Positions 52,089 to 61,927 of a stretch of DNA of 64,000 nucleotides are shown piece by piece (position 1 is the first letter of the stretch; each line of letters begins with the position of its first letter). The DNA is from JBLIRR01 sp049472395. GTDB taxonomy: Bacteria > SZUA-182 > DTGQ01 > JBLIRR01. Made by a program: the position numbers and the translations under genes. The stretch is taken from the NCBI GenBank assembly GCA_049472395.1, contig JBLIRR010000015.1:1-64000 (forward strand), in the 5' to 3' direction. The notes beneath the pieces were generated by a model, which saw only the letters and a program-made list of their open reading frames with translations, did no database searches and had not been told where the DNA came from.

Positions 52089-52880
52089 CTAAAGTACTTT
52101 TTTAATTTCTTTCGCAAACTTCTCAACTTTTGAAATAAGGTTGTGGGTTTGAGCCTTAGATTCGATTATTTTAACAATCGCACTTCCAATAATAACTCCT
52201 TCCGCATATTTTGACACTTCTTTTGCTTGTGCAGGTGTTGAGATTCCAAAACCCACAGCTATTGGTTTTTTTGTATATTTATGGATTGATTCTAAATGAT
52301 CTCTTAACGTGCTATCTAATGTTTTTCTTGTTCCAGTTACACCTGTAACCGACACATAGTAAATATATCCTGTGCTTTTTTTCCCCACTAATCGTATTCT
52401 TTTTTCTGAACTGGTAGGTGAGAGAAAAAAGATAATAGCCACTTTATTTTTTTGTCCAAATTCTATTAAATTATCTGCTTCCTCAGGGGGGAGATCAGGA
52501 ATAATAAATCCGTTTATTCCTGCGCTCACAGCTTGAGAGATTGCCTTATTGAATCCTAATCTGAAAATTGGATTAACATAACTCATTAATACTATTGGTA
52601 TACTGGTTTCTTTTCGTATTTCTTTAACAAAATCAATAATTTTAACTAAGGAAGTTCCGGATGCAAGAGCTCGCTCTGAAGACCTCTGTATTGTTGGACC
52701 ATCTGCTAAAGGATCAGAAAATGGTACGCCAAGCTCAATTAAATTCGCTCCACATTTTTCTAATGCCAGGACTAATTGACCTGTTATATCTAAATGAGGA
52801 TCCCCTGCAGTAATAAAAGGAATAAATGCAGTTCCGCCTTTATTCATTAAGCTGCTAAATAATTCACTTATAGGATCCAT
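52089..52880 (-). CDS. trpA: Tryptophan synthase alpha chain
   Basis: A 263-residue TIM-barrel enzyme that splits indole-3-glycerol phosphate. Catalytic Glu in NLIELGVPFSDPLADGPTIQ and Asp in the same block are present, as are VLMSYVNPIF, GFIIPDLPPEEADNL and the phosphate site VGFGISTPAQA. It is four bases downstream of trpB, forming the usual trpBA pair. No trpE, D, C or F is present in the window. Confidence 0.97.
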   Translation of the reverse strand: MDPISELFSSLMNKGGTAFIPFITAGDPHLDITGQLVLALEKCGANLIELGVPFSDPLADGPTIQRSSERALASGTSLVKIIDFVKEIRKETSIPIVLMSYVNPIFRLGFNKAISQAVSAGINGFIIPDLPPEEADNLIEFGQKNKVAIIFFLSPTSSEKRIRLVGKKSTGYIYYVSVTGVTGTRKTLDSTLRDHLESIHKYTKKPIAVGFGISTPAQAKEVSKYAEGVIIGSAIVKIIESKAQTHNLISKVEKFAKEIKKVL

Positions 52881-52884
52881 TATT

Positions 52885-54138
52885 TTATTTAGAAATACCT
52901 TTCATAATAGTAGACACCTGCCTGACGTCTTTATCTCCTCTTCCAGATAAGCATAAAACAACAATATCATCTTTGCTTAGTGTAGGAGAAAATTTATTCA
53001 CATATGCTAAGGCGTGAGAACTTTCTAATGCCGGTATTATCCCCTCTTCCATAGAGCAGCATTTAAAAGCATCTAGTGCCTCATTATCAGTTATTGAAAC
53101 ATAATGTGCCCTACCACTATCCTTAAAAAAGCTGTGTTCTGGGCCAACACCAGGGTAATCAAGCCCGGCAGATATGGAATGGGCAATTTTAACTTGTCCG
53201 TTTTCATCCTGGAGCAGATAACTTTTACTCCCATGAAATATTCCTATCTGCCCTTGAGATAAGGTAGCTGCATGTAGACCACTGTCTATGCCATATCCTG
53301 CAGCTTCAACCCCAATGAATGAAACCTCTTTATTAAGAACAAATGGATGGAAAAGGCCCATTGCATTGCTCCCCCCGCCAACACATGCAATTAAATAATC
53401 AGGTAATCTTGCGCTATTTTTTTCAAGTTGAGGAAGCTGCATTTTAACTTCTCTCCCAATGACAGATTGAAAATACCTCACCATTGTGGGGTATGGGTGC
53501 GGTCCAGCAACAGATCCGATAACATAATAGGTATCCCTCACATTTGATACCCAATCTCGAATCGCTTCGTTCATCGCGTCCTTAAGAGTTCTGCTCCCAG
53601 CAGATACAGGTATAACTTCCGCACCCAAAAGATTCATTCTAAAGACGTTTAGTTCTTGTCTTTTTATATCCTCTTTTCCCATATAAATAGAACAGGGCAA
53701 CCCAAACATCGCTGCAGTTGTAGCTGTTGCAACACCATGCTGCCCAGCGCCTGTTTCTGCAATTATTCTTTTTTTTCCCATCTTTCGGGCCAAGAGAACT
53801 TGTCCAATTGTATTATTGATTTTATGTGCGCCGGTATGACACAAATCCTCTCTTTTGAAATAAATTTTCGCTCCTGCGAGGCGATTTGTCATCCTTTTTG
53901 CAAAATAAAGAGGTGTTGGTCTTCCTGCATAGTAATGATGATAGTAGTCCAATTCATCTAAAAATTTATTATCTACTATCGCTCCATGAAATGCCAACTC
54001 AAGCTCTTCAAGAGCGCTCATCAATGTTTCCGGAACATATTTCCCTCCGTAAGGACCGAAATATCCTCTTTCATCTGGCCCGCCGAATCCTTTTTTCCAT
54101 TTATTTAAAACCTCTTTCCAATCTTTTTGATAGAGCAC
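52885..54138 (-). CDS. trpB: Tryptophan synthase beta chain (TrpB1)
   Basis: A 417-residue pyridoxal-phosphate enzyme that joins indole and serine. GPYGGKYVPETLM is near the start, the Schiff-base Lys in HTGAHKINNTIGQ, the substrate block ETGAGQHGVATATTAAMFGL, and CVGGGSNAMGLF. These are typical of TrpB1, in contrast to TrpB2 at 35.3 kb. The first about 20 residues (MLYQKDWKEVLNKWKKGFGG) are a slight extension. Starts an operon with trpA. Confidence 0.97.
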   Translation of the reverse strand: MLYQKDWKEVLNKWKKGFGGPDERGYFGPYGGKYVPETLMSALEELELAFHGAIVDNKFLDELDYYHHYYAGRPTPLYFAKRMTNRLAGAKIYFKREDLCHTGAHKINNTIGQVLLARKMGKKRIIAETGAGQHGVATATTAAMFGLPCSIYMGKEDIKRQELNVFRMNLLGAEVIPVSAGSRTLKDAMNEAIRDWVSNVRDTYYVIGSVAGPHPYPTMVRYFQSVIGREVKMQLPQLEKNSARLPDYLIACVGGGSNAMGLFHPFVLNKEVSFIGVEAAGYGIDSGLHAATLSQGQIGIFHGSKSYLLQDENGQVKIAHSISAGLDYPGVGPEHSFFKDSGRAHYVSITDNEALDAFKCCSMEEGIIPALESSHALAYVNKFSPTLSKDDIVVLCLSGRGDKDVRQVSTIMKGISK

Positions 54139-54164
54139 TATAGTATATTCCTTCGAATCACTGA

Positions 54165-54419
54165 TTAATTTATTAATATATGATTTTTTGCCAGAAATTC
54201 CTTATCTTTATTCGTAAGTTCAAATCTTAATGGGGTATTATTTTCAGATTCGTAAAGAGCCAGTCCAACAGCGATTGATAAATCAGCAATATATCCATTT
54301 TGGTTTAAACGAGTAACAATATTCATTACATCTTGAGATTCATCAACAAAATTCTCAATTGTTTCAATGAGATCTTTTATTAAGGATTCTACTACCTCTT
54401 TATTATTTTTTTCTCTCAA
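54165..54419 (-). CDS. Small hypothetical protein, 84 aa
   Basis: Not recognised. A helical acidic protein (VESLIKDLIETIENFVDESQ) with a central turn (RLNQNGYIADLSIAVGLALY), no signal and no motif. It is 26 nt upstream of trpB and 57 nt downstream of proS on the same strand, so it may be part of a proS-trpBA transcript. Small size and codon use similar to its neighbours support a real gene. Confidence 0.55.
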   Translation of the reverse strand: MREKNNKEVVESLIKDLIETIENFVDESQDVMNIVTRLNQNGYIADLSIAVGLALYESENNTPLRFELTNKDKEFLAKNHILIN

Positions 54420-54476
54420 GATTTCCCCCTTTCCCTAAAAGCAGTATAGTATCTTTACAGTAACTGCATATTATTA

Positions 54477-56237
54477 TTAGGATGCTTCAATTTCTCTCAT
54501 CCTATGACTGATCATTTCTTTAACACGTGGTGGAACATCTTCCGGTTTAACAGGAATATTTTCTTTTGAATCTCGCCATTTAAGCTCTACTAAACCCTTG
54601 TCTAAAGATTTAATTCCTATTGTTATTCGAATTGGTATTCCTAGGAGGTCAGCATCTTTAAATTTAATTCCTGGACTTTCATTTCTATCATCAAATATCG
54701 TTTCTATACCATTTATTAATAATTGTTTATAAATCCATTTACCAACCTCTACTACTTTTTTTTTGTCAATATTTAGTGGAAGTACTAATGCCTCAAATGG
54801 CGCAATTGGGAGCGGCCAGATAATTCCATGAGAATCATAATTTTGTTCAACCGCTGCTGCCATTGTTCGTCCTACGCCAATCCCGTAACATCCCATAATC
54901 ATTTCCTTCTCATGGCCATGTTCATTCAGAAAAACAGCTTTCATTGCATTACTATATTTTTTCCCTAATTTAAATATATGGCCAACTTCAATACCGCGGC
55001 TAAATCTTATTTGTCCTCTACATCTTGGACACATATCTTTTTGTGTTATTACTCTTAGATCCCCGAATTTATCGACCTTAAAATCACGATTAAAATTAGC
55101 ATTTTTATAATGATAATCCTTTTTATTTGCTCCAATCACAAAGTTGGTGAGGCCTTTCACAGATTGATCTGCAATAATTTCCGTATTATTTAATCCAATG
55201 GGACCAGAAAATCCTTTTGGACCATGCGTTATTTTTGAAATTGTTTCTTCATCAGCTAATGAGATGTCTGAAACAGCACAAAAATTTTTTAGTTTCACCT
55301 CATTAATCTCATGATCACCTCTTACCAACACAGCAATTGATTTTTGAGTATCATTGCTAATAGTAGTATATATTAATGTTTTAATTAATCTATCAGATGC
55401 ATAACTAAGAAACTCGCATACTTCTTCAACAGTAGTTCGTCCTGGGGTTTTAATCATCTCTAATTTTTCAAAAGTATTATTCCCTTTTGTCTTAATTGTA
55501 TCACCATTATTCTTAATTTCTGTACACTCTGCTTTTTCCAAATTTGAGGCATAATTACAGTTAAAACAACTTACTATGGCGTCTTCCCCCGAATCTGCAA
55601 TAACCATAAATTCATGAGAAAATTTCCCCCCAATAGCCCCGCTATCAGCTTCAACAACCTTAAATTCCAATCCACATCTTTTAAATATACGTTCATAGCA
55701 TATATACATATCTTTATATGATTGATTTGCTGAATGTTCGTCATGATGAAAACTATATGCATCCTGCATCATAAATTCGCGCGCACGCATAATGCCAAAA
55801 CGAGGACGAATCTCATCTCGAAATTTTGTTTGAATTTGGTACAGAGTTATTGGTAATTGGCGATAAGAACGTATTTCACGTCGGACTAAATCAGTGATTA
55901 TTTCTTCATGGGTAGGTCCCAGACAAAATCGACGGTCATGGCGATCTTTTATTCTCATCAATTCAGGCCCATATATCTTCCATCGACCTGTTTCCTCCCA
56001 TAATTCTGCAGGATTCAATGCTGGTAAAAATACTTCTTGAGCGCCAACTTTATCCATTTCTTCCCTTATGATATGTATAATTTTTTTCATAACTCGCCAG
56101 CCCATTGGTAAAAAATTATATACGCCAGCGGCCACTTTTCTGATAAGGCCCGCTCTTAGCATAAGGCAGTGGCTAATAATTTCTGCTTCTCCTGGGGACT
56201 CCCTTAATGTTGGGATCAACATTTGTGAATATCTCAA
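54477..56237 (-). CDS. proS: Prolyl-tRNA synthetase
   Basis: A 586-residue class II aminoacyl-tRNA synthetase of bacterial (ProS type 1) form with editing insert. Motif 1 GWRVMKKIIHIIREEMDKVG, motif 2 TKFRDEIRPRFGIMRAREF and motif 3 GCYGIGVGRTMAAAVEQNYD are present; the YbaK-like insert lies in about 220 to 380. I chose TTG at 56237 because AGGAGT lies seven bases before it and the protein then starts (M)RYSQMLIPTLRE, as in the family; the ATG at 56288 would add 17 residues without a site. Confidence 0.96.
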   Translation of the reverse strand: MRYSQMLIPTLRESPGEAEIISHCLMLRAGLIRKVAAGVYNFLPMGWRVMKKIIHIIREEMDKVGAQEVFLPALNPAELWEETGRWKIYGPELMRIKDRHDRRFCLGPTHEEIITDLVRREIRSYRQLPITLYQIQTKFRDEIRPRFGIMRAREFMMQDAYSFHHDEHSANQSYKDMYICYERIFKRCGLEFKVVEADSGAIGGKFSHEFMVIADSGEDAIVSCFNCNYASNLEKAECTEIKNNGDTIKTKGNNTFEKLEMIKTPGRTTVEEVCEFLSYASDRLIKTLIYTTISNDTQKSIAVLVRGDHEINEVKLKNFCAVSDISLADEETISKITHGPKGFSGPIGLNNTEIIADQSVKGLTNFVIGANKKDYHYKNANFNRDFKVDKFGDLRVITQKDMCPRCRGQIRFSRGIEVGHIFKLGKKYSNAMKAVFLNEHGHEKEMIMGCYGIGVGRTMAAAVEQNYDSHGIIWPLPIAPFEALVLPLNIDKKKVVEVGKWIYKQLLINGIETIFDDRNESPGIKFKDADLLGIPIRITIGIKSLDKGLVELKWRDSKENIPVKPEDVPPRVKEMISHRMREIEAS

Positions 56238-56337
56238 TGATTTTACTCCTACTTTATTTTTATTCTTAAATGAAGGTAATTCTAGCAAAATTTGAAAATA
56301 AATTCAAGAATAGTATTTGATGCTGTAATTATTGATC

Positions 56338-56365
56338 TTGACTAAAAAAATAATCTGATTATAAT
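56338..56365 (+). promoter_or_regulatory. Sigma-70-type promoter for rnpA operon
   Basis: TTGACT at 56338 to 56343 and TATAAT at 56360 to 56365, spacer 16 bases, the best -35/-10 pair I found in the window. It lies between divergent proS and rnpA, giving a leader of about 120 nt before rnpA. There is no L34 gene (rpmH) in the leader. Confidence 0.65.
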
Positions 56366-56491
56366 GGATAAAAAATAGGACCATAATTTATAGATATAAC
56401 CCATCTTTTGGTTCAATTCTGGCAGATTTATTGTGTATAAGCCTATCTCTGCTAATTGAAAAAATGAATTTTTTAAATTTTTTAAAATATT

Positions 56492-56857
56492 ATGAAAAAT
56501 GAAGAAAGGAATACATTAAAAAAACTTGAAATTTTATCAAAAAAAGCTGACTTTAAAAATATAATACTTTTTGGAAAAAAAATTGAAAATGAATTCATAC
56601 GACTTTATTTTTTAAGAAATAATCTTCAAATAAACAGAATTGCTATTGTTGTTTCAAGAAAAACCGGAGGAGGAGCTGTAAAAAGAAATAAAATTAAAAG
56701 AAGAATACGTGAGATTTATAGAAAAAATAAACAAGTATTTGGTGAATTTTATGATATAATTTTTATGCCAAAGGGTAATTTACTCAAATTAACATATTCA
56801 GATACTGAAAAAATTATTTTTAAGCTTGTTGAGCATTTAAAATTTAGTGGAGAATGA
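56492..56857 (+). CDS. rnpA: Ribonuclease P protein component
   Basis: A 121-residue basic protein that supports the RNA enzyme trimming tRNA 5' ends. NRIAIVVSRKTGGGAVKRNK followed by IKRRIREIYRKNK carries the RNR signature. It is followed at once by yidD and yidC, the conserved order. The usual rpmH directly upstream is missing from the 200-nt leader. No clear Shine-Dalgarno (AT-rich leader). Confidence 0.94.
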   Translation: MKNEERNTLKKLEILSKKADFKNIILFGKKIENEFIRLYFLRNNLQINRIAIVVSRKTGGGAVKRNKIKRRIREIYRKNKQVFGEFYDIIFMPKGNLLKLTYSDTEKIIFKLVEHLKFSGE

Positions 56858-56864
56858 TAATCCA

Positions 56865-57086
56865 ATGAAAATAAAAATTACATTTCCGATTTTATGCGTT
56901 ATTACTGTTTACCAATATATGATTTCTCCCTATATTGGACGTAGGTGTCGATTCTATCCTTCATGCTCTGAATATGCCTACAGTGCTTTTAATAATTATG
57001 GATTTTTTAAGGGTTTCACGTTGGCTATACTGAGAATTCTTAGATGTAATCCTTTTTCAAAGGGTGGCTTCGATCCTATCCCCTAG
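56865..57086 (+). CDS. yidD: Membrane protein insertion efficiency factor YidD
   Basis: A 73-residue protein. CRFYPSCSEYAYSAFNNYGF and RCNPFSKGGFDPIP are the family hallmarks. I chose ATG at 56865 with GGAG at 12 bases; a GTG at 56847 overlaps rnpA. N-terminal amphipathic helix. Works with YidC; 11 nt to yidC. Confidence 0.95.
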   Translation: MKIKITFPILCVITVYQYMISPYIGRRCRFYPSCSEYAYSAFNNYGFFKGFTLAILRILRCNPFSKGGFDPIP

Positions 57087-57097
57087 CGATATACACC

Positions 57098-58810
57098 ATG
57101 GAAGAAAGAACTTTATTAGCAATAATCTTATCACTTTTAATTATAATTGGATATCAATATTTTTTCGTACCAAAACCTTCGATTGAGCCTCCAAAAAAAA
57201 TTAATGGTGTTCTTCAACCAGATTCGAATAATATACATCCGAAAAAAGATTTATCGGAAAGTCAGGACATCACGAAAGAGAATGAATTTATTGAATCATT
57301 TCAACACATTGATACTTTTCAAAAAAAGAGGCAAGTTGAGCTTATTGATATTAAAACAGATCGCTATCGCGTTTCCTTGACCAATAAAAATGCATGGTTA
57401 CGAGGATTTGAACTTATTAAATATCAAGCAATGCCCCATTTTATAACATCTCCACTAAAAGCATCTTTTTGGTCTCAGGTCTTAAATGAATATAAGAAGT
57501 TTTTTCGCAATAAAAGCAAGAATTTTTCTCACTATCCCAATGTTAATCTCATTTCTCCTGCTCATGATGAGGAATTTTACAATTTAAAATTAGTTGATTC
57601 TGAATTAGATAATTTTGGAACTGGAACCTATGATATGAAAGTTATTAACGACCACAAGGTTAGATTCGAATTTATTGATAATCAGGGTTTTCAAATCATC
57701 AAATTAGTAGAGTTTAATGATGATGATTATAGGATAAAACTTACTATTGAAATTAAAAATTTGACTCAACATGTTAAGAAAAAAGACTATTATCTTGTAT
57801 GGGAAAAGATTATTGATGAATCTATGGAAAAAGGTCATAGAAATTTTATTGGTGCAGGCTGGTTTCTAAATAATAAAAAGAAACAATTCAAAATTAGTAA
57901 AATAAAAAATTCTATCAAGAATAATCTAGATATTGGATGGATTTCCCTTGAAAATAATTACTTCACCACTTGTATTATACCTATTGAAAAAGATCATGAA
58001 AGCATTATTTTTAAAGAAACACTTAGTGACAAATTAAAAAAATTAAGTATAGGGATCAAGTATCCTGCAAAAGAATTACTACCCGGATCCTCTGTAAGCG
58101 ATGAATATATTATTTATATGGGGCCAAAACTTAATGAAGAACTTATTAAAGTTCAAGATAATCTTAAATATGTTATAAATTATGGATTTTTTAGCTTTCT
58201 TGCTCGGCCAACCATTTTTTTATTAAAACTTATATATAAATATTTGCCAAATTATGGATGGGCGATCATTATATTAACTATTATTACTAAAATAATTTTT
58301 TATCCCCTCACTGAAAAGAGCTTCCAATCTATGAAAAAAATGCAGGTTATCCAGCCTAAAATTAATGAAATAAAACAAAAATATAAAAACGACATGGTCC
58401 AAACTAATCAAGAAGTTATGGCTCTTTACAAGGAATACGGTGTTAACCCAATGGGTGGTTGTTTGCCTATGCTAATTCAAATCCCTGTTTTTTTTGCTCT
58501 TTATGAAGCTTTACTTGTTGCCATTGAAATTAGAGGCGCTCCTTTTATGCTATGGATAACTGATTTATCAGCAATGGATCCATTACTAATTACGCCTATC
58601 ATTATGGGAATTACCATGTTTTTTCAACAAAAAACAATGTCAACTTCAATTGACCCCAGACAGGCAAAATTATTTACCTTAATGCCAGTGATGTTCACTT
58701 TCTTCTTTCTTGGATTCCCCTCTGGATTGGTAATATATTGGATGATTAATAATATTTTAACAATTGGGCATCAATACATTGTTAATACAATCAGCAATAA
58801 AAGCGCTTAA
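57098..58810 (+). CDS. yidC: Membrane protein insertase YidC
   Basis: A 570-residue insertase of Gram-negative form. Segment 1 at residues 5 to 22, then a large periplasmic domain (about 65 to 335), and the conserved five-segment core from about 360: NYGWAIIILTIITKIIFYPL, MKKMQVIQPKINEIKQKYKN, NPMGGCLPMLIQIPVFFALY and PSGLVIYWMINNILTIGHQY. Conserved Arg-x-pocket position is Lys in TKII. The periplasmic domain is typical of diderms. Confidence 0.97.
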   Translation: MEERTLLAIILSLLIIIGYQYFFVPKPSIEPPKKINGVLQPDSNNIHPKKDLSESQDITKENEFIESFQHIDTFQKKRQVELIDIKTDRYRVSLTNKNAWLRGFELIKYQAMPHFITSPLKASFWSQVLNEYKKFFRNKSKNFSHYPNVNLISPAHDEEFYNLKLVDSELDNFGTGTYDMKVINDHKVRFEFIDNQGFQIIKLVEFNDDDYRIKLTIEIKNLTQHVKKKDYYLVWEKIIDESMEKGHRNFIGAGWFLNNKKKQFKISKIKNSIKNNLDIGWISLENNYFTTCIIPIEKDHESIIFKETLSDKLKKLSIGIKYPAKELLPGSSVSDEYIIYMGPKLNEELIKVQDNLKYVINYGFFSFLARPTIFLLKLIYKYLPNYGWAIIILTIITKIIFYPLTEKSFQSMKKMQVIQPKINEIKQKYKNDMVQTNQEVMALYKEYGVNPMGGCLPMLIQIPVFFALYEALLVAIEIRGAPFMLWITDLSAMDPLLITPIIMGITMFFQQKTMSTSIDPRQAKLFTLMPVMFTFFFLGFPSGLVIYWMINNILTIGHQYIVNTISNKSA

Positions 58811-58841
58811 TATTCGCTACTGTCTATAAAGGTATTTATTT

Positions 58842-60254
58842 ATGAGTACGGGTTCTATTTCGGATTCATTTGAAACTATTGCAGCTATATCAACGCCTTT
58901 CGGAGAAAGCGGTATTGGGATTGTAAGGTTAAGCGGTATTCATTCATTTATGATAATCAAAAAGATCTTTGTCCCAAGTAATTCTAAAAGCCCTCTCATT
59001 TTTTCCAAAAGTCATACTATTCACCATGGCTTCATTATTGATCCTGATAAACATACTGAAATTGATGAAGTATTAGTAACTCTAATGAAAGCCCCAAAAA
59101 CATATACGAGAGAAGATATTATTGAAATCAATTGTCATGGCGGATTATTACCCCTTAGAAAAACACTTGATCTGGCTCTTCAGTATGGGGCGAGATTAGC
59201 CATGCCTGGTGAATTTACTAAGAGGGCTTTTCTCAATGGAAGAATAGATATTACGCAGGCCGAAGCTGTTTTGGACATTATTCGTTCAAAAAATGATTAT
59301 TTTCTTCGAAATTCTTTAAAACAAATTAAAGGTGATTTAAGAGATTTAATTTTAGTTCTCAGGAACAAATTAATCTCTATTTATGCTCTTGTTGAAAAGA
59401 AGCTTGATTTTCAAGATGATGATAATGAGTTCTCCCTGTTAGATATTAGTACTAAATTGAATCATTTTCATAATGAATTAGAAATAATTCTTGGTAATAG
59501 TGTAAAACAAAATCGCCTTATTAATGGAATGAAAGTTGTCATTATTGGGAAAGCGAATGTAGGAAAATCAAGTCTTTTAAACTCACTTTGTGAAAATGAC
59601 ACCTCCATTATTTGCGACATACCTGGAACAACGAGGGATATTGTAAAAGAAGAGGTAGTACTTAAGGGCTATTTTTTTACTATTTGTGATACAGCTGGAA
59701 TTAAAATCCCAGAAAATATTGTTGAACGGCTTAGTATAAAAAAAACCTATCAATATATTAATAAATCTGATATCGTGTTATATTTAATAGATACTGAGAG
59801 GGGTATTAATAAAACTGATTTTTTAATTTTAAAAAATATCAAAAAAAAATATATATTATATATAATTAATAAATATGATTTGGAAAATAGCCTCTCCACC
59901 TGTTATAATACATTTGAAAAATATCCTGAGTTCAAATCAATAGAGTGGCTAAAAATTTCTGCTAAGACCGGTTATGGACTTTTAAATTTGAAAAAAAAAT
60001 TAATTAGTTATCGTAAAAATGACGAAGAAAATATCCAAGAGGCCCTTATGTTAAATGAGCGACAATACTTTTTATTAAAAGAAGTAAGAAGATCAATTTA
60101 TACGACAATTAACCTTCTTAAAAATAATCACGGTTTAGAATTAATATCTGAATCTATTAAAGAAGGTCTAAAAAAATTAGATTTTATTACCGGGAACAGC
60201 ATTTCGGAAGATACATTAAATAATATTTTCAAAAATTTTTGCATTGGAAAATAA
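58842..60254 (+). CDS. mnmE: tRNA modification GTPase MnmE
   Basis: A 470-residue enzyme that, with MnmG, adds the carboxymethylaminomethyl group to U34 of tRNAs. Formyl-THF N-terminal domain to about 120 (DTFETIAAISTPFGESGIGI-like start, KAPKTYTREDIIEINCHGG). GTPase domain has GKANVGKSSLLN, IPGTTRDIV, DTAGI and NKYD. The end CIGK is the catalytic C(x)GK. AAAGG precedes ATG. Its partner mnmG is not next to it. parS lies seven bases past the stop. Confidence 0.97.
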   Translation: MSTGSISDSFETIAAISTPFGESGIGIVRLSGIHSFMIIKKIFVPSNSKSPLIFSKSHTIHHGFIIDPDKHTEIDEVLVTLMKAPKTYTREDIIEINCHGGLLPLRKTLDLALQYGARLAMPGEFTKRAFLNGRIDITQAEAVLDIIRSKNDYFLRNSLKQIKGDLRDLILVLRNKLISIYALVEKKLDFQDDDNEFSLLDISTKLNHFHNELEIILGNSVKQNRLINGMKVVIIGKANVGKSSLLNSLCENDTSIICDIPGTTRDIVKEEVVLKGYFFTICDTAGIKIPENIVERLSIKKTYQYINKSDIVLYLIDTERGINKTDFLILKNIKKKYILYIINKYDLENSLSTCYNTFEKYPEFKSIEWLKISAKTGYGLLNLKKKLISYRKNDEENIQEALMLNERQYFLLKEVRRSIYTTINLLKNNHGLELISESIKEGLKKLDFITGNSISEDTLNNIFKNFCIGK

Positions 60255-60260
60255 TATCGG

Positions 60261-60276
60261 TGTTTCACGTGAAACA
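60261..60276. promoter_or_regulatory. parS centromere site
   Basis: TGTTTCACGTGAAACA, a perfect 16-base palindrome identical to the consensus ParB-binding site of Bacillus and most bacteria. It lies between mnmE and parA, a common place near the replication origin. ParB from 61055 should bind it and spread by CTP-dependent sliding. Confidence 0.97.
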
Positions 60277-60300
60277 CTATGCGAGAAATAATTAAGATTA

Positions 60301-61086
60301 ATGGCAAGAATTATAACAATTTCAAATCAAAAGGGCGGAGTCGGAAAGACCACTACGGCTGTAAATTTGGCTAGTACATTGGCGGCTGCTGAGAAAAAGA
60401 CGTTATTAATTGATATTGATCCACAAGCAAATACAAGTAGTGGCCTAGGATATAGAACCACGCAAGGTGAACATCATGTGTACGATGCGCTTTTGAACAC
60501 TGTCAGTTTGGGAAATGTAATAAAAAAGACATCAGTCAAGTGGCTTGATTTGGTGCCTTCTGATATTAGATTAATTGGAGCCGAACTCGAATTAATTAAT
60601 ATTAAAGATAGAGAATATTGTTTAAGGAGAGAAGTGCAAAAATTAAAAAATAATTATGAATTTATTATTATTGATTGTCCACCTTCTCTAGGGCTTCTAA
60701 CTGTGAATTCTCTTTCAGCGGCCGATAGCGTTCTTATTCCAATACAATGTGAGTATTATGCATTAGAAGGAATAAGCCAATTATTAAAGACAATTGATTT
60801 GATAAGAAAATATTATAATAAAAGTCTTGAGATAGAAGGGGTACTCCTTACTATGTATGATACCCGCACAAACCTTTCTTTGCAGGTTGCAGAAAATATT
60901 AGATCCTATTTTAAAGAATCTGTTTTTCGAACAGTGATTCCAAGAAATGTAAGTCTTAGTGAATCCCCAAGTCATGGCAAGCCAATTATTTTTTATGATA
61001 TCAAATCAAAAGGTGCAGAGGCTTATTTGAAATTAGCAAAAGAGGTAATAAATAATGCAGAGAAACGCTCTAGGCAAGGGACTTGA
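60301..61086 (+). CDS. parA: Chromosome partitioning ATPase ParA (Soj)
   Basis: A 261-residue deviant-Walker ATPase that moves ParB-parS complexes. NQKGGVGKTTTAVNLASTLA (deviant Walker A), IDIDPQANTSSGLGY (A'), and FIIIDCPPSLGLLTVNSLSA (Walker B). No N-terminal HTH, so it is the chromosomal type. Overlaps parB by 32 bases. AGATTA leader has no strong ribosome site. Confidence 0.97.
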   Translation: MARIITISNQKGGVGKTTTAVNLASTLAAAEKKTLLIDIDPQANTSSGLGYRTTQGEHHVYDALLNTVSLGNVIKKTSVKWLDLVPSDIRLIGAELELINIKDREYCLRREVQKLKNNYEFIIIDCPPSLGLLTVNSLSAADSVLIPIQCEYYALEGISQLLKTIDLIRKYYNKSLEIEGVLLTMYDTRTNLSLQVAENIRSYFKESVFRTVIPRNVSLSESPSHGKPIIFYDIKSKGAEAYLKLAKEVINNAEKRSRQGT

Positions 61087-61927
61087 GGCCCTATTCCCAA
61101 AAGATAACACAAGAGAAACGAATAATAATATAGAGGAAGTCGATATTGATAAAATTTTTCCTAGTTTAGAACAGCCTCGACAAAATTTTAATGACGTAAG
61201 GCTTGGAGAATTAGCCCAATCTATAAAAAATTATGGTATACTTCAACCAATATCCGTTAAACGTCATGCACATGGCTATGAAATTATCGCAGGGGAAAGA
61301 AGGTGGCGCGCCGCCAAATTAGCGGGTCTTGAGAGAGTATCTTGTATAGTAAAAGAGATAGATGATAACAAAAAGCTAGAGATTTCATTAATAGAAAATA
61401 TACAAAGAGAAGATTTAAACCCTCTCGAAGAAGCAGAAGCCTACAATGAGCTTATTGAAAAATGTGGGTACAGTCATCAAGATTTATCCAATCAAATTGG
61501 TAAAGATAGATCCACTATTTCTAATATAATAAGATTATTAAACCTGCCAGATAAAGTCAAAGAATTAATTTATAATGAACAATTAGCAATGGGCCATGCT
61601 CGTGCTCTATTGGGGCTAAATAATAAAGTAGATATTATTCGAATTGCAGAAGAAATTATACAAAAAGGATATTCTGTACGAAAGACCGAAGAGATAGTGA
61701 GAAATGTAATAGGAAAAATTAAAAGTCATATAGAAAAAGATGAAAATAAAAGTAAGAAAGAGAATAGATATTTTGATATAGAAGATGAGTTATCGATTAT
61801 TTTAGGAACAAAGGTCGATGTAAAGGACAAAGGGGGAAAGGGTAAAATAGAAATAAATTATCATACGCAAGAAGAATTAGGAAGGATAATTGAAATAATA
61901 AAGAACCTTAATCAGGGGGTGCAATGA
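61055..61927 (+). CDS. parB: Chromosome partitioning protein ParB (Spo0J)
   Basis: A 290-residue CTPase and DNA-binding protein. NALGKGLEALFPKDN start, the CTP-binding GERRWRAAKLAGLERVSCIV and ENIQREDLNPLEEAEAYNEL, then HTH YSHQDLSNQIGKDRSTISNI and C-terminal dimer domain. ATG at 61055 with AGAGG before it. Overlaps the bactofilin gene by four bases (ATGA). Confidence 0.97.
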   Translation: MQRNALGKGLEALFPKDNTRETNNNIEEVDIDKIFPSLEQPRQNFNDVRLGELAQSIKNYGILQPISVKRHAHGYEIIAGERRWRAAKLAGLERVSCIVKEIDDNKKLEISLIENIQREDLNPLEEAEAYNELIEKCGYSHQDLSNQIGKDRSTISNIIRLLNLPDKVKELIYNEQLAMGHARALLGLNNKVDIIRIAEEIIQKGYSVRKTEEIVRNVIGKIKSHIEKDENKSKKENRYFDIEDELSIILGTKVDVKDKGGKGKIEINYHTQEELGRIIEIIKNLNQGVQ

